From an uncultured Collinsella sp. (GTDB lineage Bacteria > Actinomycetota > Coriobacteriia > Coriobacteriales > Coriobacteriaceae): a stretch of 64,000 nt of DNA. Below are positions 44,501 through 51,940 of this stretch, piece after piece. A program made the position numbers and the translations under genes. The stretch spans positions 52,026-116,025 of the forward strand of contig USOU01000004.1 in assembly GCA_900556415.1 (NCBI GenBank), written 5' to 3'. Under the pieces are notes generated by a model. The model had not been told where the DNA came from, did no database searches, and saw nothing but the letters and a program-made list of their open reading frames with translations. The stretch's first letter is position 1. The number at the start of each line of letters is the position of its first letter.

Positions 44501-45048
44501 GACTTGATCTTTTTAAGCGCACGCTCCTTGCGGCGCTTGTGCTTGGAGATACCGGCGGCTTCCTCGATGAGGGCGCGGCGCTCCTCGGGGCGGCTCTGCA
44601 AAATGGCGTCGAGCTTGCCCTGGCTGATGATGGAATGCGTATCCTTGCCCAGGCCCGAATCGTGCAGGATGTCCTGAATGTCCATCAGGCGGCACGGACT
44701 CGAGTTGATGAGGTACTCGCTCTCGCCCGAGCGATACATGCGACGGGTGATGGCAACTTCGTCAAAGTCGACGGGCAGCATATGGTCCGAATTATCGAGC
44801 ACCAGCGTGACCTCGGCCACACCCACCGGCTTGCGCGCCGACGAGCCCGAGAAGATGACGTCCTCCATGGCCTGGCCGCGCAGCTGCTTGGCGCTCTGCT
44901 CGCCCAGGACCCACAGGATGGAGTCGGAGATGTTCGATTTTCCCGAGCCGTTGGGACCGACGATGACGGTCAGGCCCGGCTCAAACGTCATATGGGCGCG
45001 GTCGGCAAACGACTTGAACCCTTTGAGCGTGAGGGACTTGAGATACAC
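41512..45048 (-). CDS. smc: Chromosome partition protein SMC
   Basis: 1178-residue structural-maintenance-of-chromosomes ATPase that compacts and segregates the chromosome. Head parts are Walker A GPNGSGKSNISDSI near the N-terminus, ABC signature LMSGGEKSLTALALLF and Walker B VPFYVLDEVEAALDDAN near the C-terminus. Two long coiled coils flank a globular hinge (~505-655) with Gly-rich repeats. The start is a GTG at 45048 preceded by GAGGAA. No scpA or scpB gene is in the window. It is coupled to ftsY by a one-base overlap. Confidence 0.97.
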   Translation of the reverse strand: MYLKSLTLKGFKSFADRAHMTFEPGLTVIVGPNGSGKSNISDSILWVLGEQSAKQLRGQAMEDVIFSGSSARKPVGVAEVTLVLDNSDHMLPVDFDEVAITRRMYRSGESEYLINSSPCRLMDIQDILHDSGLGKDTHSIISQGKLDAILQSRPEERRALIEEAAGISKHKRRKERALKKIKSMDEHLTRARDINKEIARQLRPLERQVDRARKYKELSSRANELTQMLAVDELRSLQSQWNDLESRSKEGAAELELAQYRLGEKERELEKLQVMLEEKGLFVGDLGEQRRHMQDVVGRINSDMRLLEEKGHNMVSRLSDMRGQISGSEHQRRRVVEELEDARAQLEEVTGAHMQAQEDVDAAGPAAAALHERRVALDNQISQFTREQRDVQRVADNAALELAKVKDSLSNAEVEDNMYASRLEQIDEQLEEVTASLESRRGRAEELDGALDQSRQAQVDAREATEVARAALKDLRARESEARNKLSEVRSELASQKKLDARMADSSPLVSRLVGALGDDVTGRLGDVLEAPRELEGLVEQLLAGDIDALLFDDADALERAGRAALDQKKASGEALLVARGVSGGAAAKGAAGSRLVDRLSVRAGYGPIVEVLLGGYYVVDDLAAALAAPVVDGVTYVTPDGARVCCGGLVRVGLDAGEASGALERKRRIRELEGLEPDLAAIFEHASDQVIEANAAVEEARAAEGDAAGEIARLEGERRSLLSEIGRLEQSANNAEVERVRISKRREQAAEAVRAARPRVDELTRSRDEARAQASDLGLQIAEANDELDRVRRDDSEAAGKLADAKVRLAQTSERLRSLKGRVPDLEHRLEGIDRRIRGTRQASRSLELLRLRVDPMHERYSALLERASDWAARLRDQASLEEADSASLKKTIEDAKAEVARAKDKVDTATATQNEFKVARGKLEVQVEAAIKAITADGTTVLEEALMLPAPTDRDAAERELNQLVRQINNLGPVNQVAMEEYEQLKRRADYIEEQLADLESARKALTKITVAIDRKMRKAFLVTFEKVDANFREIFAMLFPGGQAHLEMTDPEHPADTGIEVVAQPRGKRITKMMLMSGGEKSLTALALLFAVYRTRTVPFYVLDEVEAALDDANLSKLIGALDVLRSDTQLLVISHQRRTMEDADVLYGVSMQADGVSRVVSQKLDRETGKVVNA

Positions 45049-45058
45049 GGTTCCTCGC

Positions 45059-45784
45059 TTAAACAGGCTTCTTGTTGAGAATCACGCCGTTGGTGGTATA
45101 GCCCATGCGGTCGAGCGCCTCGAGCGCAGCGGCTCCCTCGGCCTCCTTCTTGGAGGAGCCAGTGCCGCGGCCTTGACGAATACCGTCGATGAGCACCACA
45201 GCGGTAAAGGTGGGCGCATGCGCGGGGCCCTCGGAGCCGACCAGCTTATACGCGGGAGGCTCGTGGCCGTCGGCCTGCACGCACTCCTGCAAAAACGACT
45301 TGGGGTTCGCAGGATACTCGGCACGCTCGGAAGCCAGGTGCGGCTTAAGCGTACGGTGAATGAACTCCGCCGCGGCATCCCAGCCGGCATCCAGGTATAG
45401 CGCGCCCACGAGCGACTCATAGACGTTCTCGAGCGCCGAATGCAGGCCGCGTGCGCCCGTTCCGGTCTCGGAGGCACCAAAGATGATGATGTCGTCGATA
45501 CCCAGCTCGTGGGACACTTCCGACAACGTGGCGCCCGAGACGAGCGACACCTTCAAGCGGGTGAGCTTGCCCTCGTCAAACTCGGGATAGGACTCAAAGA
45601 GCGAACGGGCGACGACGGCGCCCAAAATGGAATCGCCCAAAAACTCCAGGCGCTCGTAGCTTGCCGAGACTGGCTGGCCTTCGACAGCCGAAGGATGCGT
45701 GAGGGCGGCGCGCAGCAGCACCTTGTCATTGAACTCGTGGCCCAGAATCTCCTGGGCGCGCGTAAGTCGTTCGGATAAAGCCAA
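45059..45784 (-). CDS. rnc: Ribonuclease III
   Basis: Endonuclease that cuts double-stranded RNA, needed for rRNA processing. 241 residues: endonuclease domain with the signature ERLEFLGDSILGAVVARSLF and the second metal-binding stretch ENVYESLVGALYLD, then a C-terminal dsRNA-binding domain (from ~165, NPKSFLQECVQADGHEPPAY). The start is TTG at 45784: the AGGAGG eight bases upstream, which overlaps the end of acpP, decides this. Confidence 0.95.
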   Translation of the reverse strand: MALSERLTRAQEILGHEFNDKVLLRAALTHPSAVEGQPVSASYERLEFLGDSILGAVVARSLFESYPEFDEGKLTRLKVSLVSGATLSEVSHELGIDDIIIFGASETGTGARGLHSALENVYESLVGALYLDAGWDAAAEFIHRTLKPHLASERAEYPANPKSFLQECVQADGHEPPAYKLVGSEGPAHAPTFTAVVLIDGIRQGRGTGSSKKEAEGAAALEALDRMGYTTNGVILNKKPV

Positions 45785-45787
45785 GAC

Positions 45788-46030
45788 TTAGGCCTCCTTG
45801 GCAGCTTCGATAGCGTCGACGGCGTCGGCGACAGAGTTGAGCGAGAGCAGGGTCTCATCATCGATCTCGAGATCGAACTCATCCTCGATAGCCGTAACCA
45901 GCTGCAGGCGCTCGAGTGAGTTGGCATCGAGGTCGTCAAAGGTGGTCTCCTCGCTAATTTCGGCAACATCGACGCCCAGAACGTCAGCAGTGACCTCGGC
46001 GATCTTGTCGAAGATTTCGGAGCGGTCCAT
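45788..46030 (-). CDS. acpP: Acyl carrier protein
   Basis: 80-residue acidic four-helix carrier for fatty acid synthesis. Ser38 is the expected phosphopantetheine site. The surrounding DLDANSLERLQL departs from the canonical D-S-L, with Asn in place of the Asp before the serine. A longer frame upstream is excluded by GAGAGGAAG before ATG 46030. It lies between plsX and rnc, without fab genes nearby. Confidence 0.94.
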   Translation of the reverse strand: MDRSEIFDKIAEVTADVLGVDVAEISEETTFDDLDANSLERLQLVTAIEDEFDLEIDDETLLSLNSVADAVDAIEAAKEA

Positions 46031-46144
46031 AGCGCTTCCTCTCATAGTGCATGAATACCAAAAGAATGGTACCGCCCGGGCGGTACCAAGACACGGTTCT
46101 GATTCTACCCCACGACGCACGCCCCGAGGCGCATAACGCCGCTG

Positions 46145-47164
46145 TTATAAAACGATGCCGTCCATGGAGTTGGCGACGTTCTCGACCAGTCCGGCACGAA
46201 CGGCCTCAGCCGCGGCGAGCGTGCCGTTTTTGACGGCCTCGACCGATGTGGCGCCGTGGCCGATCAAGACCACACCGCGCAGACCCAGCAGGATGGCGCC
46301 GCCCTTGGCATCGCCAGAGAGCTTGGCCTTAATCTCGCGCATCTGCTTTTTGATGAGCAGCGCGGCGATTTTGGTGCCGAGTGAGGACATAAAGGCGCCC
46401 TTGAGCTCCTGCAGCAAAAACTTGGCAGCGCCCTCGGTAGCTTTGAGAGCGATATTGCCCGACATGCCGTCGGCAACAACGACATCGAAATTGCCCGAGG
46501 TGAGGTCGGTACCTTCGCAGTTGCCCACAAAGCCCGGAACTGCGGCCTTCATAGCGGGGAAACAGGCCTTGGTAAAGTTGGAACCCTTCTCGTCCTCGGT
46601 GCCATTTGCGAGCAGGCCCACGCGGGGATGTTCAATGCCCAAGACGACACGTGCATAGGCGCTGCCCATCTGCGCAAAGCGCACCATATCGTCGACCTCG
46701 ACATCGGGGTTGGCACCCATGTCGCACAGCACCGTCAGACCGCCGGCACGATTGGGCAGCGCATTGGTCAGGCACGGACGCACCGGCTGCTTCTTACCCT
46801 CGGCCATATATCTAAACGGCGTGACGTAGGCGGTAGCGGCAGCCGTCATGGCGCCGGTAGAGCCGGCGGAGAAGAACGAGTCCGCGTTGCCCTTCTTAAT
46901 GGCGCGGCAAGAAAGCACAATCGACGACTTACGCTTGGTCATCACGGCGCGAATGGGATCGTCGTCCATGGCGATAACGTCGGGTGCCTCCAGGGCCTCG
47001 ACGCGCGCATGGGAGGCGGCAAAGGGATTGACGATTTCGGCGGGACCGGCAGCCAGGACCTCAATATCCTGATCAGCTGCCAGGGCAGCCTCAATACCGT
47101 CGAGGACAACCTGCGGCTTCTCGTCTCCACCCACAACGTCTACACAAACGCGAACGTTACTCAT
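46145..47164 (-). CDS. plsX: Phosphate acyltransferase PlsX
   Basis: Converts acyl-ACP to acyl-phosphate for phospholipid synthesis, about 339 residues. Conserved VCVDVVGGDEKPQVVLDGIE, SAGSTGAMTAAA and VADGMSGNIALKATEGAAKF are present. AAGGAG is well placed for the ATG at 47164, not for the one at 47170. The acceptor enzymes PlsY/PlsC are not in the window. acpP follows 114 bases downstream. Confidence 0.95.
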   Translation of the reverse strand: MSNVRVCVDVVGGDEKPQVVLDGIEAALAADQDIEVLAAGPAEIVNPFAASHARVEALEAPDVIAMDDDPIRAVMTKRKSSIVLSCRAIKKGNADSFFSAGSTGAMTAAATAYVTPFRYMAEGKKQPVRPCLTNALPNRAGGLTVLCDMGANPDVEVDDMVRFAQMGSAYARVVLGIEHPRVGLLANGTEDEKGSNFTKACFPAMKAAVPGFVGNCEGTDLTSGNFDVVVADGMSGNIALKATEGAAKFLLQELKGAFMSSLGTKIAALLIKKQMREIKAKLSGDAKGGAILLGLRGVVLIGHGATSVEAVKNGTLAAAEAVRAGLVENVANSMDGIVL

Positions 47165-47181
47165 ATACATGCTCCTTATAC

Positions 47182-47211
47182 AAAAATGGCCGACTCAATG
47201 AGCCGGCCATT
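47182..47211 (-). terminator. Intrinsic terminator after rpmF
   Basis: Minus-strand stem AATGGCCG...CGGCCATT with one mismatch, followed by TTTTT. It lies between rpmF and the plsX ribosome binding site, so plsX may need its own promoter or depend on read-through. Confidence 0.7.
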
Positions 47212-47251
47212 GTGGTTCCAGTTGGAACGGCATCGTATCCAGAGTATACCG

Positions 47252-47431
47252 TTACTCGGTAACGATAACCTCGCGGTCCTTGTAGAAACCGCAGCTAGGG
47301 CACACGTGGTGCGGGAGCTTAACAGCGCCGCAACGGGGGCACGTGGACTGAGCCGCAGCCGAGATCTTCATGTTGGCGGAACGGCGGGTGTGAGTGCGGA
47401 TACGACCCTGCTTTTGTTTAGGTACGGGCAT
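47252..47431 (-). CDS. rpmF: Ribosomal protein bL32
   Basis: 59-residue large-subunit protein beginning MPVPKQKQGRIRTHTRRS. It contains the zinc ribbon Cys pairs CPRCG and CPSCG, so it is the zinc-binding form. The gene is too short for routine ORF lists but was read directly from the sequence. It sits between DUF177 and plsX, a widely conserved position. Confidence 0.96.
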   Translation of the reverse strand: MPVPKQKQGRIRTHTRRSANMKISAAAQSTCPRCGAVKLPHHVCPSCGFYKDREVIVTE

Positions 47432-47495
47432 AGTGACCTTCCTTATGAACTATCCAGTGTGGCGATTACGCGCAAGTAGCGATACTACCACAGTT

Positions 47496-48050
47496 TTACT
47501 CGTCAAGCTTGAGATTCTTCAATGCTGCAAATGGATTTTCCGTGGCTTCGGCCCATTCGGCCTCGGCTTTGGCGGCACAATCGCATTGCTCCACGTTGAG
47601 ATTGGCACCGCAGACGGGACAAAGACCGCGGCAATCGGGCTTGCAGAGCACCACAAACGGCGTGTCCATGACAACGGCGTCGTTGATGGGCTCGCCCAAA
47701 TCGACGATGCGATCCTCGCCCAGAAGCTCGTAGCCGTCTTCGTAGGCCTCGGGGTCCTCGGGCTCATGGAAGAGATAGAACTCCTCGATCTCGCCGGCAA
47801 TGTCAAACGAGGCAGGCTCAAGGCAACGGTCGCACTCGCCTGTGGCGTGCGCGCGAACCATGCCGGTAAGCAGAACACCGGTGCCGGCATTGGTAAAGAC
47901 CACGTCGTAGTCGATACCGTCCTGCAGCTGGTACTCCTTCTCGCCCACCGTGTAGGCGGCGACATCGACCTTGCCGGTCAGCGGATACGAGTCTCCGGGA
48001 AACTCGAGCTGCTCAGAAAGATCGACGGTAACGCTCGGGAACTCAGCCAT
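47496..48050 (-). CDS. DUF177 (YceD-like) family protein
   Basis: 184 residues; DUF177 proteins are associated with 23S rRNA accumulation and are commonly encoded just before rpmF. The conserved Cys-bearing region GECDRCLEPASFDIAGEI is present. A C-terminal CKPDCRGLCPVCGANLNVEQ looks like a zinc ribbon. The start overlaps the preceding stop by one base (TAATG). Confidence 0.9.
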   Translation of the reverse strand: MAEFPSVTVDLSEQLEFPGDSYPLTGKVDVAAYTVGEKEYQLQDGIDYDVVFTNAGTGVLLTGMVRAHATGECDRCLEPASFDIAGEIEEFYLFHEPEDPEAYEDGYELLGEDRIVDLGEPINDAVVMDTPFVVLCKPDCRGLCPVCGANLNVEQCDCAAKAEAEWAEATENPFAALKNLKLDE

Positions 48051-48547
48051 TACCACTGACCATTCTGCTGGGCGGCTCCCTCGTTGAGCTGCTGGCGGCA
48101 ACGGGTAACGGTGCCGGTCAGGCTCTTGAGGTTCTCCTCGAGGTGCGTAAAGACCTGCTCGGCGTAATCCTCGGCAGCATAACGCGTCTCGCGCTCATAC
48201 TGCTGTGCACGGTCGCGGATATCGTCGGCCTGTTGCTGCGCTAGGCGGACAATTTCCTGCTCACCGGCAATGGTGAGGGCCTGCTGCTGAGCGTCGGCGA
48301 TGATGGAATCGGCCTGAGCGGCGGCGGAAGCCATAAGCTCCTCGCGCTCTTTGAGGATACGGCGGGACTTCTGCCATTCCTCGGGATAGCTCATGCGGAT
48401 CTCATCGAGGATGTTAAAGAAGACGTCGGCATCGATGACCTTCATCTGGGCGTTCTTGCCGAACGGCGTCTTAGCCTCTTGGATGAGCCCCTCGAGCTCG
48501 TCGACAAGGCTCACGATCCTGTCGCCAGGAAAATTCTCGCCCGGCAT
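48050..48547 (-). CDS. DivIVA-like (SepIVA-type) coiled-coil protein
   Basis: 165 residues, mainly alpha-helical coiled coil with Gln/Ala/Glu-rich heptads (~70-150). The conserved N-terminal part contains IVSLVDELEGLIQEAKTPFG. Position between coaD and DUF177 matches the DivIVA-domain protein SepIVA of other actinobacteria, which works in cell division and polar growth. Orthology is inferred from position, size and coiled coil. The ATG at 48547 follows AAAGGAGA. Confidence 0.75.
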   Translation of the reverse strand: MPGENFPGDRIVSLVDELEGLIQEAKTPFGKNAQMKVIDADVFFNILDEIRMSYPEEWQKSRRILKEREELMASAAAQADSIIADAQQQALTIAGEQEIVRLAQQQADDIRDRAQQYERETRYAAEDYAEQVFTHLEENLKSLTGTVTRCRQQLNEGAAQQNGQW

Positions 48548-48615
48548 CCGGTCTCCTTTCATAGGTAACATATCATCGTGCTAGTTTACCACATGCCACC
48601 TGGCAATAAAAAACG

Positions 48616-49113
48616 TCACGAAAAGCGATGTTTAAGCGCCTCGACCACATTAGCCGGCACAAACGTCGAAACATCGCTACCGAGCGAGGCGATCTGGCGT
48701 ACCACCGAGCTCGAGATGTAGCCATACTGCGGAGCACTCATGACAAAGATGGACTCGAGCTCGTTATCCAAGCGGTAGTTGAGATCGGCTTGCTGCAGCT
48801 CATACTCAAAGTCGGTCATGGCGCGCAGGCCCTTGACCACGGCACCAGCGCCCTGCTCGCGAGCAAAGTCGACGAGCAGCCCAGTAAAGGGCAGGACCTC
48901 GACGCCATCAATATCACCGAGTGCCTCACGGGCCAGCGCCACGCGTTCATCGAGCGTAAAAGTAGTGCCCACGCCGTTTTTGCCCTGCGACTCGGCAACG
49001 GCCACGATCACACTGGGAAAGATGCGGCGGGCGCGGCGGATAACGTCGATATGGCCAAACGTGATGGGATCGAAGGTACCCGGAACGATGACGCGGTTAA
49101 TGGTGTCACTCAT
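48616..49113 (-). CDS. coaD: Phosphopantetheine adenylyltransferase
   Basis: Penultimate step of coenzyme A synthesis, 165 residues. The nucleotidyltransferase motif is PGTFDPITFGHIDVI (T/HxGH). VVKGLRAMTDFEYELQQADL and the C-terminal YGYISSSVVRQIASLG complete the family pattern. The ATG at 49113 overlaps the rsmD stop by 8 bases; the longer frame is inside rsmD. Confidence 0.95.
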   Translation of the reverse strand: MSDTINRVIVPGTFDPITFGHIDVIRRARRIFPSVIVAVAESQGKNGVGTTFTLDERVALAREALGDIDGVEVLPFTGLLVDFAREQGAGAVVKGLRAMTDFEYELQQADLNYRLDNELESIFVMSAPQYGYISSSVVRQIASLGSDVSTFVPANVVEALKHRFS

Positions 49114-49756
49114 GGGCATCCTCCTGAAACGTCGTGCCGTCGCTGTCATCGGCATCGGTGGCGATATCGTCATCCTCGCCCACGCCGACCCAACGGAGCA
49201 GGTCGACCGAGGTGATGCCATAGCGTTTCTCACGCACGGTTACAAAGCCGGCAGGATGTGCACCCGCGTCCGCGGCAGCATGCTCAAACAGAGCATAGGC
49301 GCCCGGGGTGAGCAGACCCTGATGGGCCAGGTTCTGCAGCAGCTCATCGACCGGCTTGGCACCAAAAGCATAGGGCGGGTCGAGCAAGACCAGATCGAAG
49401 GGGCCGCCCGGCACGCGGCCGCGTGAAGCGCTCGCAAGGACATCGCCCGTCACAACACGCCAACGCGCGTGATCGCAACAGAGCGACTCGATATTCTTGG
49501 TAATGAGCCTCGCGGCATTGCGATCGATCTCGAACGTCGTGAGCGAACGGGTGCCCCGCGAGAGCATCTCGATGCCTAGGGCACCGGAGCCGCCAAAGGC
49601 ATCCAGTACGCGGACCTCGTCCAAATCAAAGTCGAAGGCCGATAGGACCATGGATGCACACGCCTCGCGCACGCGGTCGGTCGTCGGACGCGTAACATCG
49701 CGACCGCGCGGTTCTTCGATCTTGCGACCGCGCCATTCACCGCCGATGATTCTCAT
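49106..49756 (-). CDS. rsmD: 16S rRNA (guanine966-N2)-methyltransferase
   Basis: 216 residues. SAM domain with VLDAFGGSGALGIEMLSRG and the NPPY-like catalytic DPPYAFGAKPVDE. N-terminal MRIIGGEWRGRKI is typical of RsmD. A C-terminal acidic tail (DDSDGTTFQEDAHE) is longer than usual. It overlaps recG by 4 bases (ATGA) and coaD by 8, so recG-rsmD-coaD form one operon. Confidence 0.95.
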   Translation of the reverse strand: MRIIGGEWRGRKIEEPRGRDVTRPTTDRVREACASMVLSAFDFDLDEVRVLDAFGGSGALGIEMLSRGTRSLTTFEIDRNAARLITKNIESLCCDHARWRVVTGDVLASASRGRVPGGPFDLVLLDPPYAFGAKPVDELLQNLAHQGLLTPGAYALFEHAAADAGAHPAGFVTVREKRYGITSVDLLRWVGVGEDDDIATDADDSDGTTFQEDAHE

Positions 49757-51930
49757 CCTCCGCTGACCTCCTTAAAAATATGTCGATATCGCCTGGCAAC
49801 CGCATCGCGCAGGGGACGCGTCGCCACAGAGTCAAGATCGCTAGCATACCGCAAGAGCTCGACCGCGTCCAAATGCGCCCACTCGATGAGCTCCTCGTCG
49901 GCATCAAGGTCGACAAAACGCAGGGTCACGCCACCATGCTGACGGTAACCCAAGATTTCGCCCTCGTGGCGAAGGCGCAGGTCCATCTGTGCGAGCGTAA
50001 AGCCATCTGCAGTCTTCTCGAGCGACTGCAGGCGATCTTGTGCCGCCGATGCACCGCCGTTGCCCTTGGAGTGCGTCATTACCAGGCATGTGCCCGCCAC
50101 GCCGCCACGGCCCACACGACCGCGAAGCTGATGCAGGGCGGCCAAACCAAAGCGCTCGCCGTTCTCGATGACCATGACGGTGGCGTTGGGCACGTCGACG
50201 CCCACCTCGACCACGGTGGTCGAAACGAGCACGTCAATCTCACCGCGTTTAAAGGCGTCGATCACGCGATCCTTCTCCCCCGCCCGCATGCGGCCGTGGA
50301 GACGTTCGATAGTTAGGCCCGGCAGCGCCAGGCGCAGGCGGTCGAGCTCGGTCGCCGTATCGTGCAGCGGCACGGGGACGGTCACACGGCCCTCGTCGTC
50401 GCGGGCGATACCGGGCACATCCTCGAGCTCGTCGGCCGAGTCACTCGGCTCCACAAGCGGACAGATCACGTAGGCCTGCTGACCCTTCTCGTGCGCCTCG
50501 CGGATGGCACCATAGGCCAGGTCGCGACTCGACTCGGTGAGAACGCGCGTCGTCACGCCGGCACCCGGGACGGGACGATGGCGAATGATGCTCGTGTCCA
50601 GGTCGCCGTAAACCGAGAGCGCCAGTGTGCGCGGGATGGGCGTCGCCGTCATGACGAGCAGGTCCGCGCCGGGACCCTTCGCGCGCAATGCGTTGCGCTG
50701 GCCCACGCCAAAGCGGTGCTGTTCGTCGATGACCACGAGTGACAGGTGCTTAAAATTCACGTCTTCGGAAAGCACGGCATGCGTACCAAAGAGCACGTCA
50801 AGCTTGCCCGATTCCAGCTGCACATGGATGCGCTCGCGCTCCGCCGCCGGCGTGGCGCCCGTCAGGAGTGCCCAGGATATGCCGGCCTGAGAGAGCAAAG
50901 GGCCGGTCTTATCGGCATACTGACGAGCCAGCACGCCCGTAGGCGCCATGACGCAGGCCTGGGTGCCGCTATCGACGGCTACGGCCAACGCACAGGCGGC
51001 AACGGCCGTCTTGCCGGTACCGACGTCGCCCAGCAGCAGACGGTTCATGACGCGCGTATCATCGCACATATCGTGCAAAATATCCTGGAATGCGGCCTCC
51101 TGCTCGTCGCTCAGCGAAAACGGCAGGGCCTGCTTGAGAGCAGCAAGGTGCTCGCCCGCGATGTGGGCGCAGGGAACCACCTCGACCAAGCCGCCGTCAT
51201 TGCGCAGACGCAGCGCGAGCTGCAGGTACAGGCACTCCTCATAGGCCAAACGGCGGCGCGCAATGTCGCGCTCGGCCATACTCGAGGGAAAGTGAATCGA
51301 ACGAAGCGCACGGGCACTGCTCATGAGTTTGCGCTTTGCGCGCAGCGGAGCCGGGATGGGATCAAAGGGATTGCCAACGAGTTCAAGAGCACCGCTCACG
51401 ATGCGGCGCATCCATGCCTGGCTCACCCCATCGCTCACATAATGGACCGGCAAAATGGTACCCGCGGCACGACCACCCTCAAGCTTTTCAAAATGCGGTG
51501 AGGCCATCTGCTTAAAGCCGTAGGCAAACTCGACCTTGCCCATCACGGCCAGGCGGTCGCCCCGCTTAAGCTGCTGGGCAATCCAGGGCTGGCGGAAAAA
51601 GGCGACCTGCAGCACGCCCGTGTCATCAACGAGCGATACCTCGGTCACCTGCATGCGCGGACGAGGCTGCTTTTGAACAATGCGATCGACCGTGGCAATG
51701 ATGGTGCACACGGTACCGATGGGCGCCATCTCGATAGACCATGAGCGGGTAAAATCCAGATATCGATGCGGGATATGAAGAAGGAGGTCCCCCACCGTCC
51801 GAATTCCCAGACGGCGAAGGGCCTCCTCACGTTTACCCGAAACATATTTGAGTCGCGCGATATCCTCGCCGAGCGCATTGCTCTGGGCAAAGCGCTCCGA
51901 GACGCGCGGCACGGAGCATAGCTCGGACAT
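49753..51930 (-). CDS. recG: ATP-dependent DNA helicase RecG
   Basis: Branch-migration helicase for replication restart, 725 residues. N-terminal OB wedge domain, Walker A GDVGTGKTAVAACAL, DEQH box VIDEQHRFG, motif III MTATPIPRTLALS, motif VI QLRGRVGRGG. The C-terminal TRG region includes GYRQHGGVTLRF. The fakA stop lies 10 bases upstream. Confidence 0.96.
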   Translation of the reverse strand: MSELCSVPRVSERFAQSNALGEDIARLKYVSGKREEALRRLGIRTVGDLLLHIPHRYLDFTRSWSIEMAPIGTVCTIIATVDRIVQKQPRPRMQVTEVSLVDDTGVLQVAFFRQPWIAQQLKRGDRLAVMGKVEFAYGFKQMASPHFEKLEGGRAAGTILPVHYVSDGVSQAWMRRIVSGALELVGNPFDPIPAPLRAKRKLMSSARALRSIHFPSSMAERDIARRRLAYEECLYLQLALRLRNDGGLVEVVPCAHIAGEHLAALKQALPFSLSDEQEAAFQDILHDMCDDTRVMNRLLLGDVGTGKTAVAACALAVAVDSGTQACVMAPTGVLARQYADKTGPLLSQAGISWALLTGATPAAERERIHVQLESGKLDVLFGTHAVLSEDVNFKHLSLVVIDEQHRFGVGQRNALRAKGPGADLLVMTATPIPRTLALSVYGDLDTSIIRHRPVPGAGVTTRVLTESSRDLAYGAIREAHEKGQQAYVICPLVEPSDSADELEDVPGIARDDEGRVTVPVPLHDTATELDRLRLALPGLTIERLHGRMRAGEKDRVIDAFKRGEIDVLVSTTVVEVGVDVPNATVMVIENGERFGLAALHQLRGRVGRGGVAGTCLVMTHSKGNGGASAAQDRLQSLEKTADGFTLAQMDLRLRHEGEILGYRQHGGVTLRFVDLDADEELIEWAHLDAVELLRYASDLDSVATRPLRDAVARRYRHIFKEVSGG

Positions 51931-51940
51931 GTTCAGATGC

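Noticed and set aside
42856..45078. 740-codon open frame antisense to smc
   Set aside because: Shadow of smc coiled-coil coding; low-complexity Leu/Ala/Gly translation without family features.
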